Of a DNA stretch of 64,000 nt, positions 54,994-63,222 are shown one piece after another. How positions within the stretch are numbered: the first letter of the stretch is position 1; the number at the start of each line of letters is the position of its first letter. The notes under the pieces are model-generated. The model was not told the origin of the DNA. It was given only the letters and a program-made list of their open reading frames with translations, and did no database searches. The stretch covers positions 682,001-746,000 of the forward strand of contig NZ_LMFO01000001.1 of the NCBI RefSeq assembly GCF_001426865.1. The letters run 5' to 3'. A program made the translations under genes and the position numbers. The DNA is from Paenibacillus sp. Root52. GTDB taxonomy: Bacteria; Bacillota; Bacilli; Paenibacillales; Paenibacillaceae.

Positions 54994-55971
54994 CTACATT
55001 CGCCGTCCACAAGAAGCCGAATATAACTCATACCACTCGTAGCGAGTTAGTTCGGTTTGGACCGCATCCTTACAGGCTCTGATACGCTCTGGTCGGATCG
55101 AGCCGATAATAGGCTGAATACCCGCAGGGTGTTTCATTAACCAGGAAAGTACAATAGACTCAGATGTAACGCCACGTTCCTTCGCCATACGTTCAACGAT
55201 TTGAGCTGTTGCTTCGATCTCTGGTCGTTGGCCATCAACGACTCTTCCTGTAAAACGTCCTTGAGCAAGTGCACCCCAAGCTTGGAGCTGTATATGCTCC
55301 GATTGGCAGAACTCCATTGTTCCGTAAGGGAATACATTATGGAGTGCTTGAGGACGATTCACGGTGACGCCAGCCTCGACAAATCCGATTTTATCTAAGC
55401 TCATCTCAAGCTGATTCACGATAAAAGGCACGTTGCTATAGGACTGCAGGAGACGAATCTGCTCTGAGCCCATATTGGAAACACCGAAGTGTCTTACTTT
55501 ACCGGAATGATGAAGCTTAGCCAAGGCTTCCGCAATCTCTTGCGGGTGTGCAAGCGGGTCTGGGCGGTGTAACAGTAAGATATCCAAATAATCGACACCT
55601 AAACGTTGAAGGATACCATCCACACTGGCGAGGATATGTGAACCTGATGAATCATAACGTTGTGGGCCATCATCATCTCCAACAAGACGTATGCCGCATT
55701 TAGATTGAATGATGATCTGTTCCCTTAAGCCTGCTGATTCCGCTAATATACGTCCAAACACATGCTCCGCCTTGCCTCGTGTATAAATATCTGCCAGATC
55801 ATAATAATTAATGCCAATCTCAAGAGCAGCTTCCACAGCCTGGTGCCCCTCGTAGACTAAATCATCAGTAATCGGGAGTCCATTCCACTCGCCCCCGAAT
55901 CGCATACAGCCTAGGACAAGGGGGCTTGCAGGGATATGATGATGATGCAGTGGTAATTGAGGATTAGACAT
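54994..55971 (-). CDS. Aldo/keto reductase family protein
   Basis: From the ATG at 55971, after GGAGG, the product is 325 residues; an upstream in-frame ATG at 56043 has no ribosome site. It is a TIM-barrel oxidoreductase: LVLGCMRFGGEWNG, NYYDLADIYTRGKAEHVFG with the catalytic Asp and Tyr, IIIQSKCGIR with Lys, DILLLHRPDPL with His, and HFGVSNMGSEQI. The C-terminal IIGSIRPERI contacts NADPH. It resembles the YdhF/general-stress subgroup; substrate unknown. Confidence 0.88.
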   Translation of the reverse strand: MSNPQLPLHHHHIPASPLVLGCMRFGGEWNGLPITDDLVYEGHQAVEAALEIGINYYDLADIYTRGKAEHVFGRILAESAGLREQIIIQSKCGIRLVGDDDGPQRYDSSGSHILASVDGILQRLGVDYLDILLLHRPDPLAHPQEIAEALAKLHHSGKVRHFGVSNMGSEQIRLLQSYSNVPFIVNQLEMSLDKIGFVEAGVTVNRPQALHNVFPYGTMEFCQSEHIQLQAWGALAQGRFTGRVVDGQRPEIEATAQIVERMAKERGVTSESIVLSWLMKHPAGIQPIIGSIRPERIRACKDAVQTELTRYEWYELYSASCGRRM

Positions 55972-56139
55972 ATTACACTTCGCCTCCGTTACATTTTTAT
56001 AGTTGAAGACAGGTTTCAGCATTTCGATATGGAATATATACATGAATCAAACTTTATGTATGAACCCACAAAAGTTCCCTGTAATTCCTTAAACAAGAAT
56101 ATCATATTTCAAGCTCTTAGATGAAAGGAGATTTACCCA

Positions 56140-57327
56140 TTGAACATGAATGAATCTTCCCAGCCAGAGTTTTTTACCAGAGAATTTACGCAGAACCCTT
56201 ATCCTGTATATGAAAATCTTAGAAAGAACGATCCGATTTATAAAGTGATGTTCCCAAGTGGTGAATTCGGCTGGATCATTACGCGATATGAGGATGCTGT
56301 TGAGATACTGAAAGATTCACGGTTGAGTAAGGACGTAGCCAAACGATATGGAGCTGAGAATCAGAGCATTTTTGTCAATAATATGTTATTCTCCGATCCA
56401 CCGGATCATCGCCGTTTACGTGGACTTGTGCAGAAAGCATTCACCCCTAAATGGATTGCAGGAATGAGAGATCATATTCAAACTATTGCAGACAATCTAC
56501 TGGATCAACTAGAGTCCAAGGATCAAATGAACCTGATTGATGATTATGCTTTTCCGCTACCCATCATCGTGATTAGTGAAATTCTTGGTGTACCACTAGA
56601 AGATCAGGATAAATTCCGTATGTGGTCTAACACGATCATTGATGCTACGAGTTCTGAGCACGCCGAAATGTTTGAACAACATGCCCAAGAGTTTATTGAA
56701 TATCTAAATGCTTGGTTTGACAAGGTTCGTAAAGAACCAGGGAATGACCTGATCAGTCAGCTTGTTGTTGCGGAGGAAGCTGGCGAGAAGTTAACGGAGA
56801 ACGAGCTGTTAGGCGTTGTCGCGCTGCTAATTATTGCTGGTCACGAGACAACGGTTAATCTCATTGGCAATGGTATCTTAGCTTTATTAGAACACCCGAG
56901 CCAGCGAGATCTTCTCATTGAACAATCCGAGTTAATTCATCAAGCCATTGAAGAGATGCTCCGTTACAACGGACCTGTTGAATTTAGCACATCTCGCTGG
57001 GCACTGGAAGATATTCAATTTCGAGATCAGCTTATTAGCCAGGGCGAATTGGTTATCGTTGCTTTGGACTCTGCTAATCGGGATGAGCAACAATTTCCAG
57101 ATGCAGACGTATTCGACATCACTCGTGAGAAGAGTCCACATTTAGCTTTTGGAAAAGGAATTCATCTCTGTCTGGGAGCTCCACTAGCCCGTCTAGAGGG
57201 GGAGATCGCTGTGATGACACTCCTACGTCGATTCCCTAATATGCAACTTCAAGCTGACGTGCATCAGCTTGAATGGAGACCTGGGATGATTGTTCGCGGT
57301 GTGAAGGAGATTCCGTTACAACTCTAA
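56140..57327 (+). CDS. Cytochrome P450 (CYP107-like)
   Basis: The 395-residue soluble bacterial P450 has the I-helix motif AGHETT (LLIIAGHETTVNLIGNGI), the K-helix E-x-x-R pair (IEEMLRYN) and the haem-ligand loop FGKGIHLCLGAPLAR with the axial cysteine. TTG at 56140 is preferred because AAAGGAG lies 9 bases upstream; ATG 56146 is 15 away. A ferredoxin or flavodoxin partner is not encoded nearby. Bacillus relatives hydroxylate fatty acids or polyketides. Confidence 0.92.
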   Translation: MNMNESSQPEFFTREFTQNPYPVYENLRKNDPIYKVMFPSGEFGWIITRYEDAVEILKDSRLSKDVAKRYGAENQSIFVNNMLFSDPPDHRRLRGLVQKAFTPKWIAGMRDHIQTIADNLLDQLESKDQMNLIDDYAFPLPIIVISEILGVPLEDQDKFRMWSNTIIDATSSEHAEMFEQHAQEFIEYLNAWFDKVRKEPGNDLISQLVVAEEAGEKLTENELLGVVALLIIAGHETTVNLIGNGILALLEHPSQRDLLIEQSELIHQAIEEMLRYNGPVEFSTSRWALEDIQFRDQLISQGELVIVALDSANRDEQQFPDADVFDITREKSPHLAFGKGIHLCLGAPLARLEGEIAVMTLLRRFPNMQLQADVHQLEWRPGMIVRGVKEIPLQL

Positions 57328-57363
57328 TCATATTGGTTTTAACTGAAAGTGAGGCCCAACATC

Positions 57364-57729
57364 ATGGAAATGAACACAATGATATTTATCGTATTTTTGC
57401 TATTTATGTTAATTTCGCTAGTCCGGATGGCAAGCTTACAGCGACAGCTGAATGAATTAAAAAGAGATGTCGAGCGTTTGGAGAATGGCGCCCGTATGCC
57501 GTCCAATGCTTCGGTTCCTTTAACCTCATCCTCATCCCAGCAGTACGCTTCGTCAACGTCTTTTACCGCTTCGTCTTCGACAATAGACGGAGCACCTTCT
57601 GAATTAGATCAGGAGCTGCTCTCCCTGCTTCAGAGGGATCAGAAAATTAAGGCCATCAAGCGACTTCGCGAAGCTAGAGGATTATCTCTTAAAGAAGCCA
57701 AAGATTATGTAGAATCCTTGGATCGTTAA
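57364..57729 (+). CDS. Membrane-anchored protein with ribosomal L7/L12 C-terminal-like domain
   Basis: From the ATG at 57364 the product is 121 residues: a membrane helix (MIFIVFLLFMLISLVRM), a coiled coil (LQRQLNELKRDVERLENG), a Ser/Thr/Ala-rich linker, and a C-terminal domain (QKIKAIKRLREARGLSLKEAKDYVESL) that closely matches the factor-binding CTD of L7/L12. Similar stand-alone domains are found in Bacillales and have unknown function. A GTGAGG site lies 9 bases upstream. It is 36 bases after the P450 gene and may be cotranscribed. A terminator follows. Confidence 0.78.
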   Translation: MEMNTMIFIVFLLFMLISLVRMASLQRQLNELKRDVERLENGARMPSNASVPLTSSSSQQYASSTSFTASSSTIDGAPSELDQELLSLLQRDQKIKAIKRLREARGLSLKEAKDYVESLDR

Positions 57730-57789
57730 TATTCAATCGCCTATCTCTTAAGCAGTTACGTAAGTTTCATATCTGCTAGCAGGATAAAC

Positions 57790-57824
57790 AAAGAGGCACT
57801 GTCATTAGACAGATGCCTTTTTGT
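57790..57824. terminator. Terminator between convergent genes
   Basis: AGGCACTGTC pairs with GACAGATGCCT with one bulge, followed by TTTTT. A-rich sequence on the left gives bidirectional use for the minus-strand SDR. Confidence 0.7.
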
Positions 57825-57878
57825 GTTATCCTTTTTTTATGTTACCAAGCCTAGTGCGCGTAAGATTACTATTCGATA

Positions 57879-58634
57879 TTACTGAGCAGTTACGGCACCA
57901 TCAATTGGATATACAGCACCATTAATATACGGGGCTTCGTCACCAAGCAGGAACGAAACCAGGTTCGCAATTTCTTCCGGTTTACCTAAACGTCCGGATG
58001 GGATACTATCAACGGTTGCTTTGAACACTTCCGGATTATCCTTACCAAACTGAACAACCATAGGGGTTTCAATCGTACCCGGGGCAATCGCATTAACACG
58101 AATGTTATCTTTGCCATATTCGATTGCAGCTGTACGCGTTAATCCTACAACACCATGCTTCGTTGCTGCATAAGGAGCAACGGCTTGAACGCCTACAATT
58201 CCTGCTGTAGAGGCAGTGTTGAGAATTGCACCTCCGCCTGTTTTGAGCATTTCAGTAATCACGTATTTCAACCCATAAAATACACTTCTCAGGTTAATAT
58301 CGATAATTTGGTCAAATTGCTCAATGGTATGTTCGATTAATTTGACACCAGGTCCTGAAATACCCGCATTGTTGAAGAACATATCAATTCGTCCGAATTC
58401 CTCGACCGTCTTCTTCACGTAGTTTTCCACATCTACTGCCTTACTTACATCGGCTTGAACAAAAATAGCTTTGCCACCTAACGCCTCAATCTGTTTAACT
58501 GTTTCTTGGCCTGTTGCTTCAACTAGATCAACTACCACAATAGATGCGCCCTTCTCAGCGAGCTTCAATGCGGCTGCCTGTCCCAATCCACTTCCTGCTC
58601 CAGTGATAATGGCTACTTTTCCTGTATGACTCAT
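57879..58634 (-). CDS. SDR family oxidoreductase (classical, FabG-like)
   Basis: From the ATG at 58634, after GGAGGAG, the product is 251 residues. Classical SDR motifs are all present: TGAGSGLG near residue 12, NNAG, the catalytic serine in LNTASTAG, and YAATK, ending in PIDGAVTAQ. It is NAD(P)-dependent and could be a glucose-dehydrogenase-like or 2,3-butanediol/levodione-reductase-type enzyme. It stands alone. Confidence 0.88.
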   Translation of the reverse strand: MSHTGKVAIITGAGSGLGQAAALKLAEKGASIVVVDLVEATGQETVKQIEALGGKAIFVQADVSKAVDVENYVKKTVEEFGRIDMFFNNAGISGPGVKLIEHTIEQFDQIIDINLRSVFYGLKYVITEMLKTGGGAILNTASTAGIVGVQAVAPYAATKHGVVGLTRTAAIEYGKDNIRVNAIAPGTIETPMVVQFGKDNPEVFKATVDSIPSGRLGKPEEIANLVSFLLGDEAPYINGAVYPIDGAVTAQ

Positions 58635-59000
58635 TCTGATCTCCTCCATGTGTGTGTATTCTCTCGTCGTCGGATCCAATAAATGAATATGAAGCAGCTA
58701 GTAACACATCATGCAACATATGTATGTCAAAAGACACATAATCCTATCTGACTACATTTATTTTATAGGACTTAGAAAATAAAAACAATTTTAAATAATA
58801 TGATGCACGATAATATGGACATGTACAACGTGATTGAACAAGGAGTGCCCTCCTCATACGAGGCATGGCTAACTCCTTTGTTTACACGCAAATCTGTCCT
58901 GTATTTACTCCAGCCATGGATCAAGAAATATGTTTCTAGCAAACTCAGTTGTTTAGCTCTCAGCTAGGGCTATTATCTCAACTCCGAACGTTTATCTTAC
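58635..59000. other. Gap between SDR and PoxB-like genes
   Basis: Besides the SDR promoter region, it holds a nested inverted repeat at about 58841-58881 (AAGGAGT...ACTCCTT with inner CTC/GAG). It could be a weak terminator for the gene at 59001, although few T residues follow on the minus strand. No gene is supported. Confidence 0.35.
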
Positions 59001-60728
59001 TTACCGTATCAAATTAGTCTTAGCTAGTTCAATCAGCTCATCGCCTCGACCATTGAGTACAGCTTTCATCATCCACAACGTGAATCCTTCAGCCTGTTTA
59101 ATATTAATCTTCGGTGGCAACGAGAGCTCCTGACGATTCACGACAACGTCGATCAGGACAGGACCATCATGCTGAAGTGCACGCTGGACTGCTCCCTCCA
59201 GCTCCGCTGGGTCTTCCACTCGGATGCCCTCTAACCCCATAGCCTGAGCGACCATAGCAAAGTTAGGATTCACAAGTTCTGTCCCCGATTCTAGAAAACC
59301 AGCAGCCTTCATCTCTAGTTCAACAAAACTTAGTGCACCGTTATTGAATACAACCACATTAATTGGCAGGTTATGCTGCTTCAGCGTTAATAGATCGCCC
59401 ATGAGCATTGCAATACCACCATCTCCAGATAGTGAGATAACCTGTCTACCTGGATTTGCAACTTGAGCACCAATCGCTTGAGGAAGCGCGTTAGCCATTG
59501 TGCCGTGGTTAAATGAACCAAGCAGCCTGCGATTACGGCTCATTTCAATATATCGAGCAGCCCACACCGTAGGCGTGCCTACATCACAGGTGAATATTGC
59601 GTTCTCAGCAGCAGCATCGCTAATGATTTTCGTTAAGTATTGGGGGTGGATTGGCGTTTTACCCGGTTTGCCAGTGGCTAGCTCGTCCAGTTCTTTACGT
59701 ACTTTGACATAACGATCAACACTTTTCTTCAAGTGTTTATCAGAATGTTCTTTTGTTAAATATGGCATCAAGGCTTCGATTGTTGATTTCACATCACCAC
59801 AGACACCGAAGTCGAGCTTCGTACGCCGCCCAAGATGTGAGGCCTGAATGTCGACCTGTAATACCGTTGCATCCTCAGGGTAAAATTGACGATAAGGGAA
59901 ATCCGTCCCCAGCATCACTAACACATCACAATCCATCATCGCATGGTAGCCAGACGAATACCCGATTAGACCCGTTAATCCTACAGAGTACGGATTATTA
60001 TATTCAAGATATTCCTTACCTCGTAGCGCAATGACCATCGGTGATTTGAGGCGTTCACATAGCTCCATTAGAGGTTCACGAGCACCTGCACAACCGGCTC
60101 CACACAGCAATGTGATTTTTTTGTCTTGATTCAGGTATTCCGCAAGCTTGATAAGTTCAGGCTCAGAAGGATGCACGACAGGATTAGTTGGATGGTATAT
60201 ATGTTCAGGGACAGGAAGATCTGCCGCTTCTAGCGCCGCAACATCCCCAGGTAACACAACAACCGAAACACCTGAACGAGCTACTGCCGTCTGTATGGCC
60301 ATCGTTAATGAACGAGGCATCTGTTTAGCTGTTGTAATGACTTCACAATAGTGACTACACTCTTGAAACAGATATTCTGGATGAGTAGCCTGAAAGTATT
60401 CACTCCCGATCTCGTCGCTCGGAATATGGGCAGCGATAGCCAATATGGGTACGCGGTTTCGATGACAATCGTATAAACCATTGATTAGATGTGTGTTTCC
60501 CGGGCCGCTACTACCTGCACACACAGCAATACTACCGCTTACTTCAGCATCTGCACCGGCTGCAAAGGCGGCAACTTCTTCATGCCGAACATGAATCCAT
60601 TCGATTTTACCCGAACGACGAATCGAATCCAAGACAGCATTAAGAGAGTCACCGACAATGCCATAGATCCGCTTGATGCCGGCATTTAATAGACCTTCGA
60701 CAAGAACGTCTGCGATTGTTTTCTTCAT
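59001..60728 (-). CDS. Thiamine diphosphate-dependent pyruvate oxidase-like enzyme (PoxB/YdaP type)
   Basis: The 575-residue enzyme has the three ThDP-family domains: an N-terminal Pyr domain with catalytic Glu (VRHEEVAAFAAGADAEVSG), a central FAD/NAD-type domain, and a C-terminal PP domain with the ThDP motif GDGGIAMLMGDLLTLK...NN. GLYDCHRNRVPILAIAAHIPS is typical of pyruvate oxidases. It converts pyruvate to acetyl phosphate or acetate, perhaps with quinone as acceptor. The start follows AAAGGAG. B. subtilis YdaP is a general-stress homologue; a SigB promoter was sought here but not found. Confidence 0.87.
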   Translation of the reverse strand: MKKTIADVLVEGLLNAGIKRIYGIVGDSLNAVLDSIRRSGKIEWIHVRHEEVAAFAAGADAEVSGSIAVCAGSSGPGNTHLINGLYDCHRNRVPILAIAAHIPSDEIGSEYFQATHPEYLFQECSHYCEVITTAKQMPRSLTMAIQTAVARSGVSVVVLPGDVAALEAADLPVPEHIYHPTNPVVHPSEPELIKLAEYLNQDKKITLLCGAGCAGAREPLMELCERLKSPMVIALRGKEYLEYNNPYSVGLTGLIGYSSGYHAMMDCDVLVMLGTDFPYRQFYPEDATVLQVDIQASHLGRRTKLDFGVCGDVKSTIEALMPYLTKEHSDKHLKKSVDRYVKVRKELDELATGKPGKTPIHPQYLTKIISDAAAENAIFTCDVGTPTVWAARYIEMSRNRRLLGSFNHGTMANALPQAIGAQVANPGRQVISLSGDGGIAMLMGDLLTLKQHNLPINVVVFNNGALSFVELEMKAAGFLESGTELVNPNFAMVAQAMGLEGIRVEDPAELEGAVQRALQHDGPVLIDVVVNRQELSLPPKINIKQAEGFTLWMMKAVLNGRGDELIELAKTNLIR

Positions 60729-60862
60729 GATGATCTCCTTTAATTGCTTATTTTGAGTTAGGCTTCCACGTTATGAATATACCTATTCTTATACCCCAAT
60801 GTTTTGAATATCGAATCAAATTTATATGTATGTATGGATATAGTCTACATGAATACAATAAG

Positions 60863-60896
60863 AAAAATCCGTCTGTCATAGGACAAACGGATTTCA
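60863..60896 (-). terminator. Terminator of the SDR gene at 60917
   Basis: AAATCCGT and ACGGATTT bracket an inner TGTC/GACA pair. On the minus strand TTTTTC follows, 20 bases after the stop codon. Confidence 0.75.
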
Positions 60897-60916
60897 GGTC
60901 GAAATACTCTATTTAA

Positions 60917-61684
60917 TTAGATCGCAGGCATCACGTTGCCGCCATTAACCGGTATGTAAGCTCCCGTAATAAACGAGGATAGATCAGATGCAAGAAAAGC
61001 AACCGCATTAGCAATTTCTTGGTCTTCCCCTCTTCGCTTCAATGGCACAGTACGTGTATAGCCTTCATCATGTCCAGGTTCACTAGAACGATCACGTTCA
61101 CTAATCGTCCAGCCAGGAGCCACCTGATTAACAGTGATCTGATATTCACCGACCTCTTTTGCCAGTACACGATACAAGCCATCCATTCCACGTTTACCCG
61201 CAGTATAGGCAGACTGTGTCTCGAAATTTTGCATGGCGCATTCGGTGTTGATGCCTATAAAACGCCCACCTTTAACCTCTTTCATATAAGGAATAAAGGC
61301 TTTAGCTAGGTAAACGCTCTGCATCACACAAGACTCGAATTGTCCGAGGTAATCTTCAGGTGCCTGTTCTAGTACCGTTGTCCATGCATATTGAATGACA
61401 GCATTCGCTACAACGATATCTACTCCACCTATGCTAGATTGAATCTGTTCTTGCAACCGTGGAGCCGTCTCTGGTCTGGTGATGTCACCTTGAACAATAA
61501 TTGCTTGTTTACCCATGCTCTCAATCTCACGTTGGAGCTCCTGAGCCTTGGCCTCATTATTTATGTAATGCAAGGCAATATTAGCACCGCAATCAGCAAG
61601 AGTACGCGCAATAACCCTTCCTAATTGACCCGTTGCTCCAGTAACCAACGCCGTCTTTCCTGTGAGATCCAACTGTTTCAACAT
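60917..61684 (-). CDS. SDR family oxidoreductase with altered active-site residues
   Basis: The ATG at 61684 gives 255 residues. It has a Rossmann start (KTALVTGATGQLGRVIA) and the YTAGK active-site tyrosine and lysine, and ends with the usual PVNGGNVM. The NNAG motif is replaced by ANAV, and Thr occupies the position 13 residues before Tyr that is normally Ser. GGAAAACGATTTCG just upstream of the ribosome site (61701-61714) resembles a cre at 12 of 14 positions. It may be a sugar-alcohol or gluconate-type dehydrogenase; substrate unknown. Confidence 0.82.
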   Translation of the reverse strand: MLKQLDLTGKTALVTGATGQLGRVIARTLADCGANIALHYINNEAKAQELQREIESMGKQAIIVQGDITRPETAPRLQEQIQSSIGGVDIVVANAVIQYAWTTVLEQAPEDYLGQFESCVMQSVYLAKAFIPYMKEVKGGRFIGINTECAMQNFETQSAYTAGKRGMDGLYRVLAKEVGEYQITVNQVAPGWTISERDRSSEPGHDEGYTRTVPLKRRGEDQEIANAVAFLASDLSSFITGAYIPVNGGNVMPAI

Positions 61685-61745
61685 GAACACCTACCTTTAT
61701 GGAAAACGATTTCGAAAATCCCGTTTGAACAACTATGATTTTGAT

Positions 61746-62051
61746 TTATGTTGTATGTTGAATCAGATCAATTTCTTGGAAACGACTTACTTCTTTTTCC
61801 CAGCGTTCAGCTACATATTGGACATGAACCGGATGGTTGTTGTAAGCATCATATGCCGCTTGATTCGCAAAAACCATGGAAAAGCTGTAATCGAATTCAT
61901 TTTTCTCGCTCACTTGGCGAAACACTTGAAACTGCTCCACACCTGGGATAGCAGCTAATGCCGTTTGGCTTTCTTGTAAAAAGCTCTCTGCCTCTGGCGT
62001 ATCCTTGCCCACGTAAAGTGTAAAAGTTACCATATGTGTAATGCTACTCAT
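61746..62051 (-). CDS. Dabb family protein
   Basis: From the ATG at 62051, after AAGGAGG, the product is 101 residues. The Dabb pattern is clear: ITHMVTFTLYVGKDTPEAESFL, then EQFQVFRQVSEKNEFDYSFSMVF and AYDAYNNHPVHVQYVAERW. It is a paralogue of the protein at 3158-3466. It is 61 bases upstream of the SDR at 60917 and probably cotranscribed, mirroring the oxidoreductase-Dabb pairing at 2102-3466. Confidence 0.87.
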   Translation of the reverse strand: MSSITHMVTFTLYVGKDTPEAESFLQESQTALAAIPGVEQFQVFRQVSEKNEFDYSFSMVFANQAAYDAYNNHPVHVQYVAERWEKEVSRFQEIDLIQHTT

Positions 62052-62201
62052 GTCAATGTCCTCCTTCAATATGATCTTGCTCTGTTTCTTAGTGTACCCT
62101 TGAATGTGATGTAAGCGCAATCCTAAATATGCAGAATCATGTCTAAAGTTCGTCTGACCGTACATATGACTAACATCTACATGTTGTTCTTAATAGAAAC
62201 A

Positions 62202-62234
62202 AAAAAACCTTGAGAACGAATTCTCAAGGTTTTC
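62202..62234 (-). terminator. Terminator after rpmE2
   Basis: AAAACCTTGAGAA and TTCTCAAGGTTTT form a perfect 13-bp stem with a 4-base loop and T-rich 3' side on the minus strand (TTTTTTTGTTTC). Confidence 0.88.
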
Positions 62235-62252
62235 ATGCAATCTATGGACAGA

Positions 62253-62504
62253 CTAGTTTTTGAGGTTGTATTTACGGTTGAACTTGTCAACACGACCACC
62301 GATGTCCACGTTTCTTTGTTTACCAGTGAAGAACGGGTGGGATGCGGAGCTAGTGTCCACACGGATTACTGGGTAAGTGTTACCATCTTCCCATTCCATT
62401 GTTTCGTTCGAGAATTTAGTCGAAGAACTCAGGAATTTGTAATCAGCGCTTGCATCGTAGAAAATTACGATTTGTGTCTTTGGATGGATATCAGCTTTTG
62501 GCAT
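62253..62504 (-). CDS. rpmE2: 50S ribosomal protein L31 type B
   Basis: The 83-residue protein ([46 protein letters not shown]) is L31 of the C-minus, zinc-free type: the CxxC zinc ligands of type A are absent. Type B replaces zinc-binding L31 on the ribosome when zinc is scarce and is normally repressed by Zur. I could not find a Zur box upstream. AAAGGAG precedes the ATG by 9 bases. Confidence 0.95.
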   Translation of the reverse strand: MPKADIHPKTQIVIFYDASADYKFLSSSTKFSNETMEWEDGNTYPVIRVDTSSASHPFFTGKQRNVDIGGRVDKFNRKYNLKN

Positions 62505-62646
62505 ATCTATTTACACTCCTTTAAAATGGGTACTTCCTAGAATCAAACTAAATTTTATTATACTCTTTTTTTGCAAGAAGCACCAGCAGGAATTGAACAA
62601 ACATAAAAAAAATTACAATTCGGCGTCATTTCCACCTCTTCTAGAG

Positions 62647-62922
62647 CTACTTCCTTCTTTTCTCCAGCACATCTAACATGTACTCTAGAGCCTCAAGTTC
62701 ATCCCAACCTCTGGTTTGCAATCTGACAATGCTCCCTTGCTTTATGGGAAGAAGAGCCATCCCGAGCAAGCTTTTGACATCAACTCGACGTTCATAATCA
62801 GCATCCAGAAACGACATTGAAATATCGGAGGCAAAGCGTGATGCTTGAGAAGATACAGACATCAGATCATCCCGGTGAAAATCCGTGTGAATCGTAAATT
62901 CATGTGTTCTCACAACCTTCAT
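62647..62922 (-). CDS. HPr-family-like protein with degenerate phosphorylation motif
   Basis: The 91-residue protein matches the HPr fold along its length: DFHRDDLMSVSSQASRFASDI aligns with [21 protein letters not shown] of HPr, and VDVKSLLGMALLPIKQGSIV aligns with the Ser46 region. The active-site histidine is kept (His16) and the regulatory serine is present (VKSLLG), but the A-R-P that follow His in HPr are R-D-D here. Normal PTS phosphotransfer therefore looks doubtful. AAAGGA sits only one base before this ATG, so a GTG three codons later is a possible start. Confidence 0.7.
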   Translation of the reverse strand: MKVVRTHEFTIHTDFHRDDLMSVSSQASRFASDISMSFLDADYERRVDVKSLLGMALLPIKQGSIVRLQTRGWDELEALEYMLDVLEKRRK

Positions 62923-63130
62923 ATCCTTTCGCTCTATAACTCGAACAACATTACACTTGCTACTCCAATGACAGAAAAAATTCCGATGTAGCTTTCGTAT
63001 CGAAAGCTTCCAATCGAACGCGTTGCATCTTCATGCGATTTCTGTCCTCTATTCTCTCGTGTAATTATTAAAATCGTCCAAGAATTATACCACTTTATAT
63101 GGGCTTGTATAGCTTATTATGACTGCAAAA

Positions 63131-63161
63131 TAAAAAAATAAGCCCCACAGGGTGGGGCTTA
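63131..63161 (-). terminator. Terminator of the zinc dehydrogenase gene
   Basis: TAAGCCCCAC and GTGGGGCTTA form a perfect 10-bp stem with a 3-base loop; TTTTTTTATTTT follows on the minus strand. Confidence 0.88.
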
Positions 63162-63222
63162 AACAGCAGCGAATGTCTAAGAATCGCTGTTCGTTCGTAT
63201 GACCTATCAAGAATTGGTTATT

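Noticed and set aside
60729..60862. Possible SigB promoter upstream of the PoxB-like gene (GGGTAT present)
   Set aside because: No GTTTAA-type -35 lies 12-15 bases upstream, so the match is not convincing.
62505..62646. Possible Zur box upstream of rpmE2
   Set aside because: No sequence close to the ATCGTAAT-ATTACGAT-type palindrome was found, although Zur control is expected for L31 type B.
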